DNA of 12,489 bases. It comes from JARYMI01 sp037444845. GTDB lineage: Bacteria > Acidobacteriota > Aminicenantia > Aminicenantales > UBA8522. The position numbers were made by a program, and so were the translations under genes. Positions 5,522 to 12,489 of this stretch are shown in pieces; the first letter of the stretch is position 1, and each line of letters starts with the position of its first letter. The DNA lies in assembly GCA_037444845.1 (NCBI GenBank), contig JBBILQ010000071.1:1-12489 (forward strand), in the 5' to 3' direction. The notes beneath the pieces were generated by a model. The model saw only the letters and a list, made by a program, of their open reading frames with translations. It was not told where the DNA came from and made no database searches.

Positions 5522-6868
5522 TTATTCTCCTTCTCCCAAATACTTGGCGATTGTCTCGGCCATGCGTTTAGCCAGAGCTTCAACTTGGGCTTTCTCTTGG
5601 GCTTCGACCATCACTCTGGCTAAAGGCTCGGTCCCCGAGTAGCGGACATCCAGACGCCCTCGTCCGGCGAGCTCTTTCTTGACCTCATCCATAACCTCGA
5701 TGATCTCGGGGAAACGGCTGAAATCTGTTTTTTCCCTGACCCGGACGTTCAGAAGGACTTGCGGAAATTCCCTGAGTCCTGACGTGAGCTCTGACAGCGA
5801 TGCCCTCCGGGAAACCATGGCTTCGAGCATCTTAAGGCTGGTCAGGATGCCGTCTCCGGTCGGGCAGTCGTCCAGAAAAATCGTGTGCCCGGATTGCTCT
5901 CCGCCCAAGTTTGACCCGAGCTCCACCATTTTTTCTAACACATACTTGTCGCCGACCTTTGTTCTGATGAGCTCAAGTCCCATTTCCCGGAGCCCCTGTT
6001 CCAGACCAAGGTTGCTCATTGTCGTGGCCACAACCTTTCTTGATTTGAGCTGTCCCTTCTCCTTCATATGATGGGCCTGAACGAAAAGAGTGTGATCGCC
6101 GTTGAGAATCCTGCCTTTTTCATCCACCCATATCGCCCGGTCGGCGTCGCCGTCATACGCAACGCCGATGTCTGCTCCTTTCTCCATGACCTTTCGGGCG
6201 AGGCTTTCAGGATGGAGAGAGCCGCAACGAAGGTTGATGTTTTTTCCATCCGGGGCGTTGTGGATGGCGATGACATTGAACCCCAGTTCTTTAAAAACCT
6301 CGGGTGCGATCGCTGAGCTGGCGCCGTTGGAGCAGTCCACGACCATGCTGAGGTCTTTTGGATAGGGGAGACCTTGCAGTTGTCTCTTGAGGAAATTCTC
6401 GTAATCTTTGATCAACCCTAACTCGGGAGAAACGGTCAGTCTGCTTGTCCTTGGGTTGTTCTTTCCGCCGGCAATGGCCTTTTCAAGCTGAGCTTCCCAT
6501 TCATCCGAGATTTTAAGGCCCTGCGGGGAAAAGATCTTGATTCCGTTGTCCCTGTATGGATTATGAGACGCGGAGATGACGATTCCAGCCGAAAAACTGT
6601 GCTTTCTCGTCAGGAATGAGACAGCCGAAGTCGGGATGACGCCGGCGGAGACAGCCTCGCCGCCTCCGGCCTGGATTCCTTGAAAAAGAACCTTTTCAAT
6701 CCAGGAGCCCGATTCCCGGGTGTCACGTCCGATGAGGACTCGGGTCTCGAGCCCCTCTCGCTGCAACAGCGAGACTAACACGTTGGCCAGGGTGAAGATG
6801 GTTTTCTTGTCAAGCGGATATTCGCCCGCCACCGCCCGTATTCCATCCGTCCCGAAGAGCTTTTTCAT
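5522..6868 (-). CDS. glmM: Phosphoglucosamine mutase
   Basis: GlmM interconverts glucosamine 6-phosphate and glucosamine 1-phosphate on the route to UDP-GlcNAc, peptidoglycan and lipopolysaccharide. At 448 residues it has normal length and all four active-site loops: the phosphoserine loop SASHNPYRDNG with S101, the magnesium loop DGDADR at 239 to 244, the sugar-binding GGEQSGH at 322 to 328, and the phosphate loop RYSGTEPLARVM at 409 to 420. The ATG overlaps the cdaR stop as ATGA, so the two are translationally coupled. In Firmicutes CdaA, CdaR and GlmM interact and GlmM inhibits CdaA. The same three-gene arrangement here suggests that c-di-AMP synthesis is tied to cell-wall precursor supply, although this regulation is inferred for this organism. 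Confidence 0.96.
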   Translation of the reverse strand: MKKLFGTDGIRAVAGEYPLDKKTIFTLANVLVSLLQREGLETRVLIGRDTRESGSWIEKVLFQGIQAGGGEAVSAGVIPTSAVSFLTRKHSFSAGIVISASHNPYRDNGIKIFSPQGLKISDEWEAQLEKAIAGGKNNPRTSRLTVSPELGLIKDYENFLKRQLQGLPYPKDLSMVVDCSNGASSAIAPEVFKELGFNVIAIHNAPDGKNINLRCGSLHPESLARKVMEKGADIGVAYDGDADRAIWVDEKGRILNGDHTLFVQAHHMKEKGQLKSRKVVATTMSNLGLEQGLREMGLELIRTKVGDKYVLEKMVELGSNLGGEQSGHTIFLDDCPTGDGILTSLKMLEAMVSRRASLSELTSGLREFPQVLLNVRVREKTDFSRFPEIIEVMDEVKKELAGRGRLDVRYSGTEPLARVMVEAQEKAQVEALAKRMAETIAKYLGEGE

Positions 6869-7566
6869 TTTTTCTTCTTGACTTCAGGACTCGCCGGCGG
6901 CTTCTCTTCTTGAATGAGGATTCTGACCCGGACTTTGCTTACTGGCGTGGCAAGCCTCAAGTCCGGCTTGGGGAGGATCAGGTCGGCCTCGACCTCAGAC
7001 GACTGTTCAAGCTCCGAAACGTTCACCGGGCTCGTCGTGACTTTGTCCTTTTCCCGGACCTTGCTCTCCGGGCCTTTGACCAGGACACGCACGGGCAGGA
7101 CTTCGATCTTAGCCACCCCGTAGCCCTCTTTGACCCGGCCGATGATGTTAGGGACGACGTCGAGCCAAGCCTCTCTGGTCCTCTCGAGTTTAAGCTTGAC
7201 CTTATTCGGCGTGATCCTGACAACCTCAGCCCCTGCCGGAATAGAGATCATTGTCTCGTTTAGAGGGTATTCTTGTTGAAAAACCGTGGCCTTCTCCAGG
7301 TTGAGCTTGGCATAGACGTTGGCCGAGCTGATTTCGTTAATCAGCCTGTTGGGGGCCCGGATGGTCACGTCTACATTGGCCTCCGGCTTTTCCACAAGCT
7401 CCATATCGGGTGGAATATTGCGCGATTCCAGGGTAATGGTCAGCGTTTTTTCTGAAAAAACCTTCTCCTCGGGAATGAGAGAAATCCAGAACAAAAAAGC
7501 CAGAAGGAGCGAGAGCAGCTTGAGCTCCCAGTTCCTGAAGAGCAGGTTGCGGACGAGTTTTTTCAT
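6865..7566 (-). CDS. cdaR: CdaR / YbbR-domain membrane protein, regulator of the diadenylate cyclase
   Basis: This 233-residue protein has one N-terminal membrane segment (about 15 to 31, LKLLSLLLAFLFWISLI) and then two YbbR-like beta-rich repeats (roughly 38 to 128 and 132 to 218, the second containing VRVLVKGPESKV) facing outward. The C-terminus is proline- and lysine-rich (EEKPPASPEVKKKK). Firmicute CdaR proteins have a similar plan with up to four YbbR repeats, so this is a short form. Firmicute CdaR binds CdaA and modulates c-di-AMP synthesis. It sits 11 bases after cdaA and overlaps glmM by 4 bases. YbbR repeats diverge quickly, so assignment rests partly on context. Confidence 0.88.
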   Translation of the reverse strand: MKKLVRNLLFRNWELKLLSLLLAFLFWISLIPEEKVFSEKTLTITLESRNIPPDMELVEKPEANVDVTIRAPNRLINEISSANVYAKLNLEKATVFQQEYPLNETMISIPAGAEVVRITPNKVKLKLERTREAWLDVVPNIIGRVKEGYGVAKIEVLPVRVLVKGPESKVREKDKVTTSPVNVSELEQSSEVEADLILPKPDLRLATPVSKVRVRILIQEEKPPASPEVKKKK

Positions 7567-7577
7567 CTTTTTTATCT

Positions 7578-8345
7578 TTATCCCAGGTAGCGAAGCATCA
7601 TGTCTTTGAGCTGGTCTTTGTCCTGGATTCTGACGAGGCGGCCTCTGGTGGCCAAGGAGATGGCGCCGGTCTCTTCAGAGACAACGATGACCGCGCCGTC
7701 CGTCTCCTGGGAAAGCCCGATGGCCGCAAGATGCCGGGTTCTGGCCAGAAACTCCTCTCCCAGGTTGTGCGAGGCGGGAAGGGGAAGAAGGCAACCGGCG
7801 GCCATGATTTTGTTTCCCTGGACAATGACCGCGCCATCGTGGAGAGGGGAGCTGGGGAAAAAGATATTCACAAGCAGGTCTTTGGACAGGACGGCGTCCA
7901 GTTTCGTGCCCCGGTCGGCGTATGCTTTAAGAGAGATTTCCTTCTCCACGGCGATGAGGGCTCCGATTTTTTTCTTTGATAGATATTCGACGGCCAGAAA
8001 AAGATCGGCCAACTTCTCTTCCAATGAGCGCAGCGCGAAAGGCCTTCGGAAAGACCGGGAGCCGAGCCCGGTCAGAAACCGCCGGATCTCGCCCTGGAAG
8101 AGGACGATGATGGCGATAATCAGGTAAGTGGTGAAGCTCTTGATCAGCCTGTGCGAGACGACCAGCCTGCCCCATTGCGTGAGCAGGTAGAAAAGCCCGA
8201 TGATGGCGATGCCGATAGCCATCTGGTAGGCGCGCGTGTCCTTGATCAAACGGAGGAACGAGTAAAGGATGAATGTGACGAGGAGGATGTCTAAGATGTC
8301 CACGATCGTGATGCGGCTCAGGGCGGTAGCAAGATCAGTGAACAT
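7578..8345 (-). CDS. cdaA: Membrane diadenylate cyclase CdaA (c-di-AMP synthase)
   Basis: CdaA condenses two ATP into cyclic di-AMP at the inner face of the membrane. The 255-residue protein has three N-terminal membrane segments (about 13 to 33, 41 to 57 and 66 to 84) and a DisA_N cyclase domain from about 100. SPLHDGAVIV carries the DGA motif at 170 to 172, and VVSEETG at 221 to 227 is the conserved nucleotide-site segment. The other signature, normally RHR, reads RTRHLAA at 202 to 208, so the second arginine is leucine (L206, codon CTT at 7730 to 7728). Whether this lowers activity is unknown. The ATG lies inside the end of folP, overlapping by 11 bases; cdaR and glmM follow, as in the classical cdaA operon. 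Confidence 0.93.
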   Translation of the reverse strand: MFTDLATALSRITIVDILDILLVTFILYSFLRLIKDTRAYQMAIGIAIIGLFYLLTQWGRLVVSHRLIKSFTTYLIIAIIVLFQGEIRRFLTGLGSRSFRRPFALRSLEEKLADLFLAVEYLSKKKIGALIAVEKEISLKAYADRGTKLDAVLSKDLLVNIFFPSSPLHDGAVIVQGNKIMAAGCLLPLPASHNLGEEFLARTRHLAAIGLSQETDGAVIVVSEETGAISLATRGRLVRIQDKDQLKDMMLRYLG

Positions 8346-9228
8346 AGGGCTTCTGACTTCCTTTCAGCGGCAGAAATCCTCTTTTTTGTTCGAGGATCGA
8401 TTCCGCGACAGCCACAGCCCTTTTGACGGCCTTAATATCATGGACGCGCAGCAGCGAAGCTCCGCGAAGGATGGCCATGACGGCAGCGGCGATCGTGCCT
8501 TCAAGCCTGTCCGGCGGGTCCAGGTTGAGGATTTTCCCGATGAACGACTTGCGGGAGATTCCGGCCAGGACGGGCCGGCCAAACTCGGTGAGAGCATCAA
8601 GGTTATTAAGAAGCACCAGGTTGTCTTCAAGCCTCTTGCCGAACCCGATCCCCGGGTCAACGATGAGCCTTTCTCTCTCGATGCCGAACGCTTCTGCAGC
8701 TTCCAACCTTTCTTGAAGGAAGGCCTTGACTTCCGCCAGAACATCCTCGTAATGGGGGTTGATCTGCATGGTCTTGGGAGTCCCCTTCATGTGCATGATG
8801 ATGAGGCCAGCGCCGCTTCCGGACACAAGAGGGAACATCCGCGGATCGAACCGTCCGGCGCTGATGTCATTGACGATCGAGGCGCCGGCGGCGATGGCCG
8901 CTTCGGCCACTTCGGCCTTGGTCGTATCGATCGAGATCAGCGCTGTTGTCTTTTGTTTTAGGGCTGAGATCACGGGCAAGACTCGCTTCCTCTCTTCATC
9001 GGCCGGGACAGGCTCTGAGCCTGGCTTCGTGCTTTCTCCTCCGACGTCGATGATGTCCGCCCCCTCGGCGGCCAGGACCAAACCCCTTTCTATCGCCCGG
9101 GCAGGGTCAAAATAGAATCCGCCGTCGTAGAAAGAATCGGGAGTGACGTTGACGACACCCATGAGCCAGGTTCTCTGGCCCAGGAGAGAGCTTTTGTCCT
9201 TAGCCTGAAATCGGTATGTCTCTCCCAA
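8335..9228 (-). CDS. folP: Dihydropteroate synthase
   Basis: DHPS joins 6-hydroxymethyl-dihydropterin diphosphate with p-aminobenzoate to give dihydropteroate, and is the sulfonamide target. The 297-residue TIM barrel shows VNVTPDSF at 26 to 33, DVGGEST at 61 to 67, SIDTTK at 99 to 104, VNDIS at 119 to 123, DPGIGFGK at 191 to 198, SRKSF at 225 to 229 and RVHD at 261 to 264. All expected binding segments are present. The start is uncertain: TTG at 9228 lies 3 bases after the ftsH stop and gives the usual leader length before VNVTPDSF, but no strong ribosome site precedes it. The first ATG (residue 23) would begin almost at the first strand of the barrel. The end overlaps cdaA. Confidence 0.95.
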   Translation of the reverse strand: MGETYRFQAKDKSSLLGQRTWLMGVVNVTPDSFYDGGFYFDPARAIERGLVLAAEGADIIDVGGESTKPGSEPVPADEERKRVLPVISALKQKTTALISIDTTKAEVAEAAIAAGASIVNDISAGRFDPRMFPLVSGSGAGLIIMHMKGTPKTMQINPHYEDVLAEVKAFLQERLEAAEAFGIERERLIVDPGIGFGKRLEDNLVLLNNLDALTEFGRPVLAGISRKSFIGKILNLDPPDRLEGTIAAAVMAILRGASLLRVHDIKAVKRAVAVAESILEQKRGFLPLKGSQKPYVH

Positions 9229-9231
9229 CGT

Positions 9232-11163
9232 TCACGCTTTCACTAAGCCTGGTTTGTCCAGGGGTTTGATTTCTTGCGGTTCCTTGGATTCTTCGTTCTT
9301 CGCTTCGACCGGCGCCAGAAGGGCCTTTTTGGTTTTCTCTTTTTCCGCCTGTTTGGCCTTTTTCCCCTTCTTGATTCCGGCGATTTTTTCGATATCCTCC
9401 GAATCCAGGACTTCTTTCTCGAGCAGGCTTCTGGCGATCTTGAGCAGCCTGCTCCTGTTTTTCTCCAGCAGTCCTTGGGCTCGGTTGTAGCTCTTGGTGA
9501 TGATTTTTTTCACTTCCTCGTCGATGAGCTCGGCCGTCCGCTCGCTGAAGTTTTTGTTCATGGCCAGGTCTCGGCCGAGGAAGATCAGGTCATCGCGTTC
9601 ACCGAAGGTGAGCGGACCGAGGTCGGACATTCCCCATTGACAGACCATTTTTCGGGCGATCTCGGTGGCCTTCTCGAAATCGTTGGCCGCGCCGGTTGTC
9701 GTCTTCTCGAGGAGCAACGTTTCCGCCACGCGGCCGGCCAGCAGGACCGAAAGCTGGGCCTCGAGGTAATCCTTGCTGTAGGTGTAGCGGTCGTCGAGCG
9801 GAAGCTGCTGGGTCACTCCCAGGGCCAGCCCCCGCGGGATGATGGTCACCTTGTGGATGGGGTCAGCTTCCGGAATCAGCGCCGCGACCAGGGCGTGTCC
9901 GGCTTCATGGAAAGCCGTGCTTTTTTTCTCCTCGTCGGAGATGATCATGCTTTTTCTTTCAACGCCCATGAGAACCTTGTCCTTGGCCGCCTCCATGTCC
10001 TTCATGGTCACTTTTTCCTGGCCGTTGCGGGCGGCAAGGAGAGCGGCCTCGTTAACCAGGTTGGCCAGGTCGGCGCCGTTGAAACCGGGCGTCGAGCGGG
10101 CGATCACTTTGAGGTCAAGGTCTTTATCCAACGGGATTTTCCGGACATGAACACTCAAGATCTCCTCCCGGCCTTTGACGTCGGGCATGTTGACGACGAT
10201 CCGGCGGTCAAACCTTCCCGGCCGGAGCAGGGCACCGTCGAGGATGTCAGGCCGGTTGGTGGCAGCGATCAGGATGATGCCCTCGTTCGAGTCAAACCCG
10301 TCCATCTCGACAAGGAGCTGGTTCAACGTTTGCTCCCTTTCATCGTGGCCGCCGCCCAGCCCAGCACCCCTCTGCCTGCCCACCGCGTCGATCTCATCGA
10401 TGAAGATCAGGCAGGGCGCATGTTTTTTCCCCTGGTCAAAGAGGTCTCTGACGCGGGAGGCGCCGACGCCGACGAACATCTCCACGAAGTCAGAGCCGCT
10501 GATGGAAAAGAAGGGAACGTCGGCTTCACCGGCCACCGCTCGGGCTAACAGGGTTTTCCCGGTCCCTGGCGCTCCAACGAGCAGAACGCCTTTCGGGATT
10601 CTCCCGCCGAGTCTCTGGAATTTTTGCGGGTCTTTGAGGAAGTCGATGATTTCCTTGAGCTCTTCTTTCGCTTCCTCGACCCCGGCCACGTCCTTGAAGG
10701 TGGCCTTTTTTTGCGTCCTGGAGAACAGCTTTGCCCGGCTTTTTCCGAAGGACAGTGCCTTGTTGCCGCCCGCCTGCATCTGTCTCATGAAGAAAACCCA
10801 GAAAAAAATGAGCAGAATGATGGGAAACCAGGTGAAGAGGTAAGAAAACCAGGGGCTTCGGCTCGTGTCTTTGACGGTGATGCCGACCTGGTGTTCGCGG
10901 AGGATTTTGACCAGGTCATCAAACTGGTTTGGCGCGATCGTCCTGAAGGTTTCTCCGTCTCTGTATTTTCCACGGATCTGGTTGCCGGTGATTGTCACTT
11001 CCTCAACCCGGCTGTCTTCGACGTCGGTCAGGAACTGGCTGAAATTGACCTCGTGTTTGACCAGGCTGGGCGATTGGAGGAGGCTCCACAGCAGGATGAT
11101 GATGACACTGGTGGAAATCCAGAAAAGAATATTCTTAAAAGATTTATTTTTTTTTCGCGGCAT
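9232..11163 (-). CDS. ftsH: ATP-dependent zinc metalloprotease FtsH
   Basis: FtsH is a membrane-anchored hexameric AAA+ protease that degrades misfolded membrane proteins and short-lived regulators. Membrane segments lie at about 11 to 29 and 107 to 125, with a periplasmic domain between. The AAA module has Walker A GAPGTGKT at 197 to 204, the pore motif FVG at 230 to 232, Walker B CLIFIDEID at 251 to 259, and the second region of homology ATNRPDILDGALLRPGRFDR at 301 to 320. The protease has the zinc site HEAGH at 419 to 423 with third ligand D495. The C-terminus (about 598 to 643) is charged and lysine-rich. It is the first gene of the leftward operon; AAGGAAG lies upstream of the ATG. Confidence 0.97.
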   Translation of the reverse strand: MPRKKNKSFKNILFWISTSVIIILLWSLLQSPSLVKHEVNFSQFLTDVEDSRVEEVTITGNQIRGKYRDGETFRTIAPNQFDDLVKILREHQVGITVKDTSRSPWFSYLFTWFPIILLIFFWVFFMRQMQAGGNKALSFGKSRAKLFSRTQKKATFKDVAGVEEAKEELKEIIDFLKDPQKFQRLGGRIPKGVLLVGAPGTGKTLLARAVAGEADVPFFSISGSDFVEMFVGVGASRVRDLFDQGKKHAPCLIFIDEIDAVGRQRGAGLGGGHDEREQTLNQLLVEMDGFDSNEGIILIAATNRPDILDGALLRPGRFDRRIVVNMPDVKGREEILSVHVRKIPLDKDLDLKVIARSTPGFNGADLANLVNEAALLAARNGQEKVTMKDMEAAKDKVLMGVERKSMIISDEEKKSTAFHEAGHALVAALIPEADPIHKVTIIPRGLALGVTQQLPLDDRYTYSKDYLEAQLSVLLAGRVAETLLLEKTTTGAANDFEKATEIARKMVCQWGMSDLGPLTFGERDDLIFLGRDLAMNKNFSERTAELIDEEVKKIITKSYNRAQGLLEKNRSRLLKIARSLLEKEVLDSEDIEKIAGIKKGKKAKQAEKEKTKKALLAPVEAKNEESKEPQEIKPLDKPGLVKA

Positions 11164-11188
11164 TGCAGTCTTCCTTTTTGGCGTCTAT

Positions 11189-11217
11189 ATTCTACCATGT
11201 TTTTAGCCGCTTGAACA
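11189..11217 (-). promoter_or_regulatory. Candidate promoter for the ftsH operon
   Basis: On the minus strand TAGAAT (11194 to 11189) is preceded by TG one base upstream, making an extended -10. A poor -35 (TGTTCA, 11217 to 11212) lies at a 17-base spacing. It is well placed ahead of ftsH in the divergent gap with xthA. This is the only good -10 that I saw there on this strand. Confidence 0.4.
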
Positions 11218-11280
11218 GTGCCTTCCGAGATTCGTTAACACCACAAAGATCACATGTTCAGAAGATGCTTCCGAAAAATG

Positions 11281-11289
11281 TGGTATTAT
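11281..11289 (+). promoter_or_regulatory. Candidate extended -10 for xthA
   Basis: TGGTATTAT fits an extended -10 (TGn then TATTAT) and lies 26 bases before the xthA ATG. I see no convincing -35. The leader between is short and holds no strong ribosome site. Confidence 0.3.
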
Positions 11290-11314
11290 TGAGATAATTG
11301 CCATAGTCTGAGCC

Positions 11315-12097
11315 ATGAAGGTCTGCAGCTTTAACGTTAATTCCATTAAAGCCCGCAAGGACCTTGTCCTCGACTGGCTGGCGCACCGTGACCATGATAT
11401 CGAAGTCCTCTGCCTTCAGGAGCTTAAGACGGAGGGTCAGGTCTTCCCGACCGAGGATTTCGAAAAACTGGGCTATCGCTGCCACGTTTTCGGGCAGAAG
11501 GCTTATAACGGCGTCGCCATTCTGACCATACTACCGGCGCTGAAAGTCGAGAGAGGCTTCGGAAACAGGTTTTGGGATGAGCAGAAGAGGTTCCTCCGTG
11601 CCGGGATTGAAGGCGTCCATATCCTCAATATTTATGCGCCTCACGGCGATGTCAGAGGAACGAAGAAATTCGAGTATAAACGGGACTGGTATAAGAATCT
11701 CGTCTCCTTCCTGTCGAAAAATTTCACGGCGCGGGACCCCCTTCTCCTTGTTGGTGATTTCAACGTCGCTCACAAGGACATCGATGTTTACTCGTCTGAG
11801 GCGCTCGCCGACATGATCGGCACGATGCCGGAGGAACGGGCGGCGTTCCAAAGCCTCCTCGATTGGGGCTTTGTGGATGCCTTCCGCCGTCTTTACCCAG
11901 AGAAGCGGCAGTTCACCTGGTGGGATTACATCGGCGGAGCCATCTGGAAAGACCAGGGCATGCGCCTCGACTATGTCCTGGCCACAGCCGGCCTGTTTAG
12001 AAAGATCAAGGCGGTTGAGGTTGACCTCTGGCCGAGGGGAAGGCATAAACCGACTCCATCGGACCACGCTCCCGTGATTGCCGACCTCCACTTATGA
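11315..12097 (+). CDS. xthA: Exodeoxyribonuclease III (AP endonuclease, ExoIII family)
   Basis: This 260-residue enzyme of base-excision repair cuts DNA at abasic sites and trims 3' ends. All ExoIII-family positions are visible: N7 in FNVNSIKAR, E36 in LQELK, Y107 in NIYAPHG, D148 and N150 in GDFNVAHKDIDV, W202 and W203 in FTWWDY, D219 in RLDYVLAT, and D250 with H251 in SDHAPVI. Length is normal (E. coli 268). The start follows from the conserved opening MKVCSFNVNSIKAR, although the ribosome site is poor. It is transcribed divergently from ftsH with 151 bases between them. A GGGGACA motif starts 4 bases after its stop. Confidence 0.95.
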   Translation: MKVCSFNVNSIKARKDLVLDWLAHRDHDIEVLCLQELKTEGQVFPTEDFEKLGYRCHVFGQKAYNGVAILTILPALKVERGFGNRFWDEQKRFLRAGIEGVHILNIYAPHGDVRGTKKFEYKRDWYKNLVSFLSKNFTARDPLLLVGDFNVAHKDIDVYSSEALADMIGTMPEERAAFQSLLDWGFVDAFRRLYPEKRQFTWWDYIGGAIWKDQGMRLDYVLATAGLFRKIKAVEVDLWPRGRHKPTPSDHAPVIADLHL

Positions 12098-12100
12098 CCT

Positions 12101-12131
12101 GGGGACAGATCACCTGTTTACCTATTTTTTT
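12101..12131. repeat. GGGGACA repeat motif after xthA
   Basis: GGGGACAGATCACC, then TGTTTACC, then a T-rich TATTTTTTT shares GGGGACA, CCTG and CCTATTTT in the same order with 2574 to 2591, with extra bases between. It lies 3 bases after the xthA stop. ACAG/CTGT can form only a 4-bp stem before the T-run, so I do not call it a terminator. Confidence 0.4.
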
Positions 12132-12237
12132 ATGATGGCGATGCCGGCTCGGGAGAGAAGCCGCGCACTCACGGTTGAGTTAGCCCGATGCAGGACATGT
12201 GGGCCATTCCTTTCGCAAACCTTGCTTTCGACCCAAA

Positions 12238-12373
12238 TTTGCCGATAGGAGTTTTGCATCAGCCAAAAGTGCTTGACTTTCAACAGAACTGAAATCGACA
12301 CACCCGCACCCGATGGGTGGCGCGGTTCGGGGGTGAACCGCGACAGGACCCGTCGGGTGATTCTATCGGCAAA
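12238..12373. repeat. Nested inverted-repeat element, possibly a structured RNA or REP-like unit
   Basis: Three nested pairs are seen. TTTGCCGATAG (12238 to 12248) matches CTATCGGCAAA (12363 to 12373). CACCCGATGGGT (12307 to 12318) pairs with ACCCGTCGGGTG (12348 to 12359) over all 12 positions, one of them G-T. Inside, CGCGGTTC (12321 to 12328) pairs with GAACCGCG (12335 to 12342) across a 6-base loop. An 8-base direct repeat, GCTTTCGA, flanks the whole (12224 to 12231 and 12378 to 12385). No gene that I can see covers it, and I do not recognise a known RNA family. Confidence 0.5.
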
Positions 12374-12393
12374 GAAGGCTTTCGAGTTCTGCC

Positions 12394-12423
12394 TTGACAG
12401 CTGTCATCTCGCGGCGATATAAA
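12394..12423 (+). promoter_or_regulatory. Rightward sigma70-like promoter overlapped by a palindrome
   Basis: TTGACA (12394 to 12399) matches the -35 consensus exactly, and TATAAA (12418 to 12423) is one base off the -10, with an 18-base spacer. The 12-bp palindrome TGACAGCTGTCA (12395 to 12406) covers the -35, a good position for a repressor site. The gene it would serve lies beyond the window. Confidence 0.5.
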
Positions 12424-12489
12424 GAAAGTTCCCATCTAACCTGACCTATTCACAAATTATGCCAGAAAGCAGGCCCCTCCCCTGGGGGG

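Larger units (their letters stand above)
12098..12489. other. Intergenic region without visible gene
   Basis: I see no coding sequence on either strand in these 392 bases. They hold the GGGGACA motif, the nested inverted repeats and the rightward promoter listed separately. The last bases are a C-run and G-run (CCCCTCCCCTGGGGGG) cut by the window edge. Confidence 0.6.

Noticed and set aside
9274..10548. A 424-codon open frame on the plus strand
   Set aside because: It is antisense to ftsH, whose protein matches its family over the full length. The antisense frame is open because of codon bias and shows no recognisable domain.
12301..12359. CRISPR-like repeats from the recurring CACCCG and GGGTG units
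   Set aside because: The units are arms of inverted repeats, not regularly spaced direct repeats with spacers.

Overview
The window joins two unlike regions. Positions 3576 to 12097 are a compact bacterial core-gene block, and positions 1 to about 2425 look like an accessory island that I read as the remains of an integron. The core genes run leftward as one operon, with tiny gaps or overlaps: ftsH, folP, cdaA, cdaR (ybbR), glmM, pdxJ and an M20-family amidohydrolase. An exonuclease III gene (xthA) diverges from ftsH. The gene order and fairly GC-rich codon use would suit a Gram-negative-type bacterium such as an Acidobacteriota or Aminicenantota relative. That placement is a guess from memory of such operons, not a search result.

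The left region is the unusual part. Reading leftward from about 2183 it holds: the start of a tyrosine-recombinase-like gene that has lost its catalytic domain; a recombination core GTTAGAC (2013 to 2007); an N6-adenine methyltransferase; a close relative of the EcoRV restriction endonuclease, split into two reading frames; and a stem-forming attC-like site (67 to 1) just after the endonuclease stop codon. The integrase fragment points away from the cassette, the junction core lies between them, and attC lies at the 3' end of the cassette genes. This is the standard integron layout. The R'' heptamer of the attC (GTCTAAC) is the exact complement of the R' that would form if the segment from 4 to 2012 were circularised, which strongly supports treating it as one gene cassette of about 2.0 kb.

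The endonuclease halves meet in a GTGA stop/start overlap. Adding one G restores a continuous protein that aligns with EcoRV without a gap at the join. The catalytic residues are all in the first half and the GATATC-reading loop is in the second. The gene is therefore either a recent one-base frameshift knock-out, a sequencing error, or a two-subunit enzyme.

Between the island and the operon, a class-II aminoacyl-tRNA-synthetase-like gene (probable asparagine-synthetase-related) runs rightward and converges on the amidohydrolase with an 8-base gap. A 22-bp perfect palindrome with a GGGGACA motif precedes it, and a related motif follows xthA.

The operon combines membrane proteolysis (FtsH), folate synthesis (FolP), the cyclic-di-AMP synthase with its membrane partner and GlmM (CdaA-CdaR-GlmM), and pyridoxal phosphate synthesis (PdxJ). 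The last 392 bases carry no gene that I can see. They contain a nested inverted-repeat structure (12238 to 12373) and a good rightward sigma70-like promoter overlapped by a palindrome (12394 to 12423), pointing out of the window.
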